From TH-plancto1 sp031431195 (GTDB lineage Bacteria; Planctomycetota; Planctomycetia; Planctomycetales; Planctomycetaceae): a stretch of 64,000 nucleotides of DNA. The translations under genes and the position numbers were made by a program. Each line of letters starts with the position of its first letter. The first letter of the stretch is position 1. Shown here piece after piece: positions 26,537 through 34,000 of the stretch. The notes below the pieces were generated by a model. The model saw nothing but the letters and a program-made list of their open reading frames with translations. It did no database searches and was not told where the DNA came from. The DNA is taken from NCBI GenBank assembly GCA_031431195.1, contig JANPCU010000176.1, forward strand, positions 1 to 64,000, read 5' to 3'.

Positions 26537-26550
26537 TCGTTTCGAAACGA
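26537..26550. promoter_or_regulatory. 14-bp perfect palindrome, candidate operator
   Basis: TCGTTTCGAAACGA ends 12 bases before the ATG at 26563, immediately upstream of its GGAGGTG ribosome-binding site. A perfect palindrome at that spot is typical of a dimeric repressor site and may control the rightward operon. Confidence 0.45.
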
Positions 26551-26562
26551 GTGGAGGTGAAC

Positions 26563-26973
26563 ATGACAGACAAAGAGACAGGCTCGCCTGATCACCAGAC
26601 GATCAGTGCCGAAGCATTAGAGGAGAGGACCAAGCGGGCACGGGCCTTGTTGGAGAAATATGCCAGTGAGCAGAAGATCAAGCCGCTCCCGCTCGACCAC
26701 GTTGACCCGTGGCCCGAAGAAGAATCTGCCGAAGACATGGTGTTCGACATCTATGCTCGGCGCAAGGGGCGTGAACCTCTTCGCATCACGATCTCGAATG
26801 CCTCGTGGGAAATCCTCTTCAAGGTCGCTGACGGTGAAGACCTCGCGACCTTTGTCGGACACCTGGTCGACTACATCGTCCTTGATGCGAGAACCCTTCT
26901 GGGCAGGGAAAGAATCGAGAGTGCCCGAACTCAACGTCCAGCCGGTCCAGCCACTCCGACTCAAGAAACCTGA
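26563..26973 (+). CDS. Hypothetical protein, 136 aa
   Basis: GGAGGTGAAC precedes ATG 26563 (MTDKETGSPDHQ); a GTG four codons earlier is less likely. Residues ~18-40 are an Ala/Arg/Glu-rich helix and ~70-115 a mixed strand/helix region (LRITISNASWEILFKVAD). No family recognised. It stands first on the plus strand after the divergent gap, 51 bases before the antitoxin gene. Confidence 0.6.
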   Translation: MTDKETGSPDHQTISAEALEERTKRARALLEKYASEQKIKPLPLDHVDPWPEEESAEDMVFDIYARRKGREPLRITISNASWEILFKVADGEDLATFVGHLVDYIVLDARTLLGRERIESARTQRPAGPATPTQET

Positions 26974-27024
26974 TGACTCCGGCTCGAAGCTGTGGTAGAA
27001 TCAAGCAGAAGTGAGGAACCACAC

Positions 27025-27330
27025 ATGACTCTGAATGCTGAAGTTGCCGACAAAACTGAGCAGAAGTTTCGCCAACGTGCGGCGTCGTCCGGGCAGGACG
27101 TAGCGGCGTTCGTTGGAAAGATCCTCGACCGCATTGCGGACAGCGATGACCTGACGATCTGGGAAGCTGCGAACGACAGCCATCCGGTGACCGATTCTCT
27201 GGAAGCTCGTCGCGCTCGAATTGGTCGCACGTTTGCAGAACGGCTCGATGCCTGGATCGCCCGTCACCCGGTTTTGGATCATGAAATCGACATCAGTACG
27301 GAATCGATCTACAAAGGCTGCGGTGAATGA
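27025..27330 (+). CDS. Putative antitoxin of the PIN toxin
   Basis: The start is ATG 27025 (MTLNAEVADKTEQKF), after GTGAGG. The first ~45 residues (ADKTEQKFRQRAASSGQDVA) look like a short DNA-binding ribbon-helix-helix-type region; the rest is helical and acidic. It overlaps the next gene by four bases (ATGA), the usual order and coupling of antitoxin before PIN-domain toxin. It would neutralise the toxin and repress the operon (inference from family behaviour). Confidence 0.7.
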   Translation: MTLNAEVADKTEQKFRQRAASSGQDVAAFVGKILDRIADSDDLTIWEAANDSHPVTDSLEARRARIGRTFAERLDAWIARHPVLDHEIDISTESIYKGCGE

Positions 27331-27785
27331 GAATCGGCGTCGACGCAAATTTATTGTTACGGGTTGCTCAAGTCGTCAGTCCACAACACAAGACTGCCCG
27401 TGCCGCGATCATTCGGCTCAAAGACGAGAATCACGAGCTATGTGCCGTTCCCCAAGTGTTCTACGAGTATTGGGCGGTTGCCACGCGGCCCGTGGGCGAG
27501 AACGGTTTGATTCTACCGATTGAGGTTGTTGCGGAACTGATCGATAACTTGCTGCTGGATTTCACGCTGCTTGAAGATCAACCGCAGGTATTTCCTCGCT
27601 GGCTTGATATGGTCAAGAACCATGCCGCTCGCGGCAAGCCCTCGCACGATGCCCGGATCGCAGCAGCAATGCTTTGTCACGGAGTCACGCATTTGCTGAC
27701 CTTCAATGGAAGTGACTTCGCAAGGTTTCAGGAGATCGCGTTGATCTCTCCCGAAGACGTTGTGGCAGGCAAGTGGTCTCAATAG
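27327..27785 (+). CDS. PIN-domain ribonuclease toxin (VapC-like)
   Basis: This 152-residue protein has the PIN pattern: an N-terminal Asp in RIGVDANLLLRV (D6), an acidic residue in VPQVFYEYWAVATR, an Asp in KPSHDARIAAAM and LLTFNGSDFARF near the C-terminus. PIN toxins are magnesium-dependent RNases; all expected acids appear present, so it is probably active. The four-base overlap with the upstream antitoxin gene supports a toxin-antitoxin module that stabilises the element. Confidence 0.8.
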   Translation: MRIGVDANLLLRVAQVVSPQHKTARAAIIRLKDENHELCAVPQVFYEYWAVATRPVGENGLILPIEVVAELIDNLLLDFTLLEDQPQVFPRWLDMVKNHAARGKPSHDARIAAAMLCHGVTHLLTFNGSDFARFQEIALISPEDVVAGKWSQ

Positions 27786-27851
27786 GTCAGTCTCTCGATC
27801 TGACACACAATTCTTGAACGCTCATTAACCCTTCGGCAACCAGTGCGGGGG

Positions 27852-27857
27852 TATAAT
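27852..27857 (+). promoter_or_regulatory. Consensus -10 box just before the relaxase ATG
   Basis: A perfect TATAAT lies five bases before the relaxase start codon. A transcript from it would start at or near the ATG, so the message would be leaderless. No good -35 is visible at the right distance. Confidence 0.35.
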
Positions 27858-27862
27858 GGGGC

Positions 27863-30544
27863 ATGCTACGGATCAATCAGAACAGTTCGGCGGGTGGGGC
27901 GAAGACGTACTACACGCAGGCGGATTATTACACCGAGGGACAGGAACTCGCCGGATATTGGCGGGGCATGGGGGCTGAGAAGCTGGGCCTCTCGGGGACG
28001 GTCGACAAGGCCGATTGGGAATCGCTGTGCGACAACCGTTATCCCGGCACGAACCTGCCACTGACGCTGCGGCGGAAGCAAGAACGGCGGGTCGGGTATG
28101 ACTTCAACTTCCATGTGCCGAAAAGTGTTTCACTGCTGTACAGCTTGACGCGCGATGAACGGTTGCTGGAAGCATTCCGCGAATCGGTCCGTGACACGAT
28201 GACCGAGATGGAAGCGGAGATGCAGACTCGCGTCCGCAAATCGGGCTGCAATGAGGACCGCACGACGGGCAACATGGTGTGGGGCGAGTTCGTGCATTTC
28301 ACTTCGCGGCCGATCGACGGGGTGCCTGATCCGCATCTGCACGCTCACTGCTTCGTGTTCAATACGACGTATGACCAAAAGGAAGTGGCGTGGAAGGCGG
28401 GGCAGTTCAGCTCGCTGAAGCGGGATGCTCCATACTTCGAAGCTCGGTTCCATGTGCGTCTCGCTCGAAGGCTGGGAGAACTCGGACTCGATGTCACACG
28501 TCATAAGATGGGCTGGGAGTTGTCGGGACTCGACAAGAAGACGCTCGACAAGTTTTCTCGCCGCACTGCTCTCATCGAGGAAGAAGCCCGTCGCAAGGGG
28601 ATACTTGATCCCGTCGAAAAATCGGAACTCGGGGCGAAGACTCGTGAGAAGAAGCAGAAGGATCTGACGCTCGATCAGCTGCGGGTCGAGTGGCGATCCC
28701 GATTGACCGATGACGAGCGGGACCAGTTGGGCGGCGTGCAGAGCCTCGTCGGGGCCACGCCGATTCCTGAGCAATCGGAACAAGCCCCAACTGTCATGCA
28801 GCAATCAATCAGCCATTGCTTCGAACGGAAATCGGTCCTGCCTGAGCGAACGCTGTTCGCTGATGCTCTGAAGCGCGGCGTCGGTCGTCTCTCGATCGCG
28901 ACAGCTGAGAGAGCGTTTCAGGAACAGAATCTCATCAACGCCGACCGCGACGGGCGACGTTGGGTCACGACCCGTGAGGTGTTGGCCGAAGAGCGGAAGA
29001 TGATCGTCTTCGCTCGCCACGGTCGCGGGACGCAGTTGCGACTCGGCACGGGGAACCATGTGTTGAAGCGGACTTGGCTCAACCGCGACCAGCAGCGGGC
29101 CGTCGAGCATATCCTCGGCTCACGCGACCGTGTGATCCTGATTCGCGGGGCTGCCGGTGTTGGCAAGACCGCGATGATGCAGGAAGCGGTCGAGGGTGTC
29201 ACTGCCAACGGTGGTCAAGTCTTCGCATTCGCTCCGTCCGCTGATGCCAGCCGGGGCACGCTCCGTGAAGTCGGGTTCGAGCGGGCCGATACGGTCGCTC
29301 GCCTGCTCCTCGACGAGAATCTGCAACGTGAAGTTCACGGCCACGTCATCTGGATCGACGAGGCCGGACTCCTCGGCACCCGCACGATGGGCCAGCTGTT
29401 CGACCTGGCGGAAAAACTCGAAGCCCGCGTGGTTCTGTCGGGCGACCGGCGGCAGCACGGGTCCGTCGAACGCGGGGCGGCGTTGCGACTGCTCGAAGAA
29501 GAAGCGGGGCTCGTCCCTGCCGAGATCCGCGAAATCCAGCGGCAGAAAGGCGACTACAAGCAAGCCATCCACGCCCTTTCGGAAGGCCGCATCGACGACG
29601 GGTTCCGCCTACTCGACAAGCTTGGATGGGTGAAAGAAGTCTCTACCGAAGATCGCTATCAAGCCCTCGCGTTCGATTATGTCTCCACCATCGAGGCCCA
29701 CAAAACCGCTCTCGTTGTTTCTCCGACTCACAAGGAAGGCGAAAAGATCACTGCCGAAATCCGCGACCGACTCAAACAATCCGGCCAGCTGCGAGGAGAC
29801 GAGCATCTGCTGTTGCGGCTGGAGAGTCTGAACATGACCGAGGTCGAGCGCGGTGAGGCTGAGCAGTACCTCCCTGATGATGTGATCGAGTTCCACCAAA
29901 ACGCCAAGGGGTTCATAAAGGGAAACCGCGTCACCGTCGGCGACTCTCCGCTCCCGCTCGAACACGCGAAGCGTTTCCAATCCTATCGCCCCACCGAAAT
30001 CTCCCTCGCAGCGGGCGACCTGATCCGCGTCACCAAAAACGGCCAAACGCTCGACGAGCAGCACCGCCTCAACAACGGGTCGATCTATCGCGTTCGCGAC
30101 TTCGACGCACGCGGGAACATCGTCCTCGACAACGGCTGGACCGTCTCGAAAGAGTTCGGCCACCTGTCGCACGGCTACGTCGTCACCTCACACGCCAGCC
30201 AAGGCAAAACCGTCGACCGCGTCTTCATCGGCGAATCCGCCGAATCCCTCGGAGCAGCTTCCCGCGAACAGTTCTATGTCTCCGCATCCAGAGGCCGCGA
30301 ACAAGTCACCGTCTATACCGATGACAAATCCCGCCTCCTCGAAGCCATCAGCAGAAGCGACGACCGTCTCACTGCGACCGAACTGGTCCAAACCTCGCGA
30401 CCCCCGAAAGACAGACCGGGAGCCCAGATTTCATTCCAACAACACCGTGCCCGGATGCGAAGACAACTCCTTCTCCACAGCGTCTCTCTCCCGGTGAACC
30501 CAGCCACGGAACACCAACGATCGGAGCGTGATCATGACCGATAG
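27863..30544 (+). CDS. MobF (TrwC/TraI) conjugative relaxase-helicase
   Basis: This 893-residue bifunctional protein cuts the transfer origin and unwinds the plasmid. The N-terminal relaxase has the paired tyrosines of the MobF class (Y16/Y17 and Y22/Y23 in AKTYYTQADYYTEGQ), the GYDFNFHVPKSVSLL stretch (~79-93) and the metal-binding histidines H158, H160, H162 in PDPHLHAHC. The SF1 helicase follows: Walker A RGAAGVGKTAMM (~425-436), VIWIDEAGLLG (~494-504), LSGDRRQHGS (~525-535) and a C-terminal YVVTSHASQGKT motif (~772). Length is a little below TrwC (966). It establishes that the element can be mobilised. It begins 77 bases after the PIN toxin gene. Confidence 0.93.
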   Translation: MLRINQNSSAGGAKTYYTQADYYTEGQELAGYWRGMGAEKLGLSGTVDKADWESLCDNRYPGTNLPLTLRRKQERRVGYDFNFHVPKSVSLLYSLTRDERLLEAFRESVRDTMTEMEAEMQTRVRKSGCNEDRTTGNMVWGEFVHFTSRPIDGVPDPHLHAHCFVFNTTYDQKEVAWKAGQFSSLKRDAPYFEARFHVRLARRLGELGLDVTRHKMGWELSGLDKKTLDKFSRRTALIEEEARRKGILDPVEKSELGAKTREKKQKDLTLDQLRVEWRSRLTDDERDQLGGVQSLVGATPIPEQSEQAPTVMQQSISHCFERKSVLPERTLFADALKRGVGRLSIATAERAFQEQNLINADRDGRRWVTTREVLAEERKMIVFARHGRGTQLRLGTGNHVLKRTWLNRDQQRAVEHILGSRDRVILIRGAAGVGKTAMMQEAVEGVTANGGQVFAFAPSADASRGTLREVGFERADTVARLLLDENLQREVHGHVIWIDEAGLLGTRTMGQLFDLAEKLEARVVLSGDRRQHGSVERGAALRLLEEEAGLVPAEIREIQRQKGDYKQAIHALSEGRIDDGFRLLDKLGWVKEVSTEDRYQALAFDYVSTIEAHKTALVVSPTHKEGEKITAEIRDRLKQSGQLRGDEHLLLRLESLNMTEVERGEAEQYLPDDVIEFHQNAKGFIKGNRVTVGDSPLPLEHAKRFQSYRPTEISLAAGDLIRVTKNGQTLDEQHRLNNGSIYRVRDFDARGNIVLDNGWTVSKEFGHLSHGYVVTSHASQGKTVDRVFIGESAESLGAASREQFYVSASRGREQVTVYTDDKSRLLEAISRSDDRLTATELVQTSRPPKDRPGAQISFQQHRARMRRQLLLHSVSLPVNPATEHQRSERDHDR

Positions 30545-30929
30545 CATTCTCTCCAAATACACCACCCGCTCCACCACCGAGCCGGATGACCCACTGCTCG
30601 AAACTGAAGACCTTGGAGCTTTTGGCTGGCTGCGTGGCCTGCGCGAGCGGGCCGTGATGCTCGAACTCCGCCACAAGAGCGGCAACGTGACCGCCATCGC
30701 CTACGCCATGATCGAGAAGCTGGAGTTCAACCCCAGCGACGGCATCACAATCCATGCCCTGGGCCAACGGTTCCGCCTCCAGGGCCGCAACCTCAATACC
30801 GAAGCACGTCCACAAGTCCGCCTGTTCCAGGGGCTTACCCGGCACCGTGTTCCTTGGATTCAAGAGGCCGACGAACCCGCCAGAATTGAATCAACCAGCG
30901 GAACGGTGATCGAAAGGATTGAGGTGTAG
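30534..30929 (+). CDS. Hypothetical protein, 131 aa, coupled to the relaxase
   Basis: ATG 30534 overlaps the relaxase stop by 11 bases and follows CGGAG. Residues ~25-90 form a beta-rich domain (AVMLELRHKSGNVTAIAYAM, then LEFNPSDGITIHALGQRFRL), which fits a small SH3/Sm-like or plasmid accessory fold. Function unknown; the overlap suggests it works with, or is expressed at the level of, the relaxase. Confidence 0.6.
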   Translation: MTDSILSKYTTRSTTEPDDPLLETEDLGAFGWLRGLRERAVMLELRHKSGNVTAIAYAMIEKLEFNPSDGITIHALGQRFRLQGRNLNTEARPQVRLFQGLTRHRVPWIQEADEPARIESTSGTVIERIEV

Positions 30930-30953
30930 ACTCGGTCTTGATGCAGATTTTGA

Positions 30954-30982
30954 TTGCGCAAGTATTTCCGATGTGATATTCT
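30954..30982 (+). promoter_or_regulatory. Candidate promoter for the DarB-like gene
   Basis: TTGCGC (30954-30959), a 17-base spacer, then TATTCT (30977-30982). The surrounding 50 bases are unusually A+T-rich for the element. It gives a leader of about 110 bases before ATG 31095. Confidence 0.4.
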
Positions 30983-31094
30983 ATAAGATGTATTAACCAT
31001 CATCGTTAATCTGATTTATGAACGGTCACGAAGCCCAAATATCAAGAGTCAGATACGGCTATCCCGTCAGCGGGGCTGGGGAAGCGAGCGGTTC

Positions 31095-34000
31095 TTGAGC
31101 ATGCGTCGCAAGCCTCCGCATAAGGATCAGAAGTCGCTGTTCTCGCTGGACAATGACTCACGGGCCGTGAATCATCCGGCTGCACCACAATCAACAGAAG
31201 ACACCCCTCATGCAGTACAAAACGATCATTCTCGAACTCCTGCGGCAACAGCGGTCGCTGCACGAACGGTTACGGAAGAGCGACACGCTGTTGGAGACAC
31301 TGAACGAACAAGCGTTACGACTGCGGGAGCGGCATCTGGAGTGGTTGGCGGTGTTGCTGGAAGCGACACCGGGGAGCGAACCGAGCCAGCTCACTGCAAT
31401 GGCGTTCGAACTGGCCCGAGCGGAGTGGGAGACGAGTCTGGCGACCGACTCGCTGCCAGCGGATCTCGAACCGCTCTGCCTCGACGACGCGATGAAGTTC
31501 CTCCATCGTCATTCGTCGCCCGAGTAGCCCCGCAGCGATATTCACGTTCGCTGTTTGATCCACCTTCAAATCAGATCGCGAAGCCAGCACCCGCTGCGGT
31601 TACGCAGAACCGCCCAACGATAGCGACGACGACTGGTTCTGCGAGAACGCTCGAACCTTTGGCCTCGGACTCGCCACCGGCGATCCCCCTTATCGCGAGT
31701 GGTGAGAAGTCGAAGGCTCGTGATCTCATTGCGGCGATTCGCACGCTGCAATTCATAGAGCAGGAACACCGCCCCGCGACCGCCGACGAGCGAAACACGC
31801 TCGCTCGCTTCGCAGGCTTTGGACCAGTCGCTCTCTCGCTCTTTCCCGATCCGGTCACGGGGCGATTCAAGGATGAGGGCTGGCGGTCGCTTGGGGAAGA
31901 GCTGCAAGGGCTGCTCACTTCGGAAGAATATGACAGTGCGAAACGAACGACGTTCAATGCGTTCTACACCTCGCCCACGGTCATCACGGCGATTCATGAA
32001 GCGATTGGCCGACTGGGGATTCCGGACGGGGCCACGATCCTGGAGCCGGGCTGCGGGATTGGCAATTTCATGAGCTACGGCCAGCCTGGGCAGCGGTTTA
32101 TCGGCATCGAGATGGATGCGATTTCGGGCCGCATCGCCAAGGCCTGTCATCCCCAGCACGACATTCGCATCGAGAACTTTCGGGATACGAATCTGCCGAC
32201 CAACCGCATTGATGCGGTGGTGGGGAACGTCCCGTTTGCCGACCTGAAGCTCGACCATCGCGGGCAGAAGCTGGCACTGCATGACTACTTCTTCGCGAAG
32301 TCGATGGACGCTCTCAGGCCGGGCGGCGTGATCGGTTTAGTCACGAGCCGCTTCACGCTCGATAAACAGAATGCAGCTGTGCGAGATCTGCTCGCGGAGC
32401 AAGCGGATTTCGTGGGAGCGATCCGGCTCCCCTCCGACGCCTTCAAACGGGAAGGGACAGCTGTCGTCACCGACATCGTGTTCTTGCGGAAGCGAGTGCC
32501 GGGCGAACCCGCCCGCCCTGTCGATCCCGACTGGCTACAGACGGCACCGCTCCGCATTGAAGGCCATGACTTCCCGATCAACCGCTACTTTATCAATCAC
32601 CCCGAGATGGTGCTGGGCACACTGTCGCGCCAAGACACGCTCTATGGCAGCGAAGGCTTTTCGGTCGTTGGGTCTGGGAATTTACAGAGCGACCTTCAGC
32701 GGGCGATTCAGCAGCTGCCGAAGTTCGAGCCAATCAAGGTCACGGCGGAGTCTCACACAGCAGCACCCGCCTTCGTCCCCCCACCTGCCGAGCGGCATGT
32801 CAGCGAAGGGAGTTTCTTCGTCAACCAGCAACGAGTGGTGCATCAGGTCACAGAAGGACAGGGAGTGCCCGTCGTCTATGGCGGCACGACCCTGCGGGCT
32901 GATGGCACGATGACGGGCCAGCGGATATCCGCACTCATCGAGCTGCGTGACCAAGCCCGACGGGTCTTGCAGTCGCAGAACGAAGGGTGGCCGGTCGAGC
33001 CTCGCGATCAAGCCCGTACCGACCTCAATCGTACCTATGACCGCTTCGTCCGGGCCTATGGTCCCATCAATCACACAACTTTCGGCCACACGAAAGACGG
33101 CACTGTCATTCGCCGGATGCCGAATCTCGTCAAGTTCCGTGAAGACCCTGATGCGATGCTCGTCATGTCTCTGGAAGACTACGACGATGCCACAGGCCGA
33201 GCCACCAAAGCGGCGATCCTGCTGCGCGATGTGGTGGGGAAGATCCCACCGGTGACGCACGTCCCCACCGCCGAGGCGGGGCTGTTGGTGTCGCTTAACC
33301 AGCGGGGACGGGTTGAATTGGAATTCATCAGACAACTCTACGGCAAATCCGAACCGGAGATCATCGAGGAGCTGGGCGACCTGATTTATTGTGACCCCGT
33401 CTCCAAAGCGTGGGAGACCGCCGATGTGTATCTGTCCGGCAATGTGCGAGCCAAGCTCGCCACTGCCGCGATCGCCGTTCCCGAGTATGCCCGCAACGCA
33501 GCTGCCCTGCGAGCGGTGCAACCCGACGATGTGTTGCCCGGCGAGATCGACGCGAACCTCGGTGCCCCGTGGATTCCCGCCACCGATGTTCAAGCCTTTG
33601 CCGCTGATCTGTTTCATGTCGATCCGTCATCGGTCCCCGTCGGCCACTTGATGCAGGATGCGGTGTGGAACGTGGAACCTGACTACCGGGCGGAACGTTC
33701 GGTGGCTGCGACCTCGGATTATGGAACCGCTCGCGCCAACGGCACATGGCTGCTGGGACTGGCCCTCAACATGAAATCTCCAACGATCTACGACACGCTC
33801 CATGACGGCACGCGAGAAGTCAAAACCGTGAATCAGACGGAAACGCTGGCGGCTCGCGAAAAACAAAAATTGATCAAGGAGAAGTTCCGGGCGTGGGTCT
33901 TCACCGATTCGGATCGGACAGAGCGTCTCGTGCGGCTGTATAACGACACGTACAACAATCTGAGGCCGCGTCAGTTCGATGGCTCGCATCTCGACTTCCC

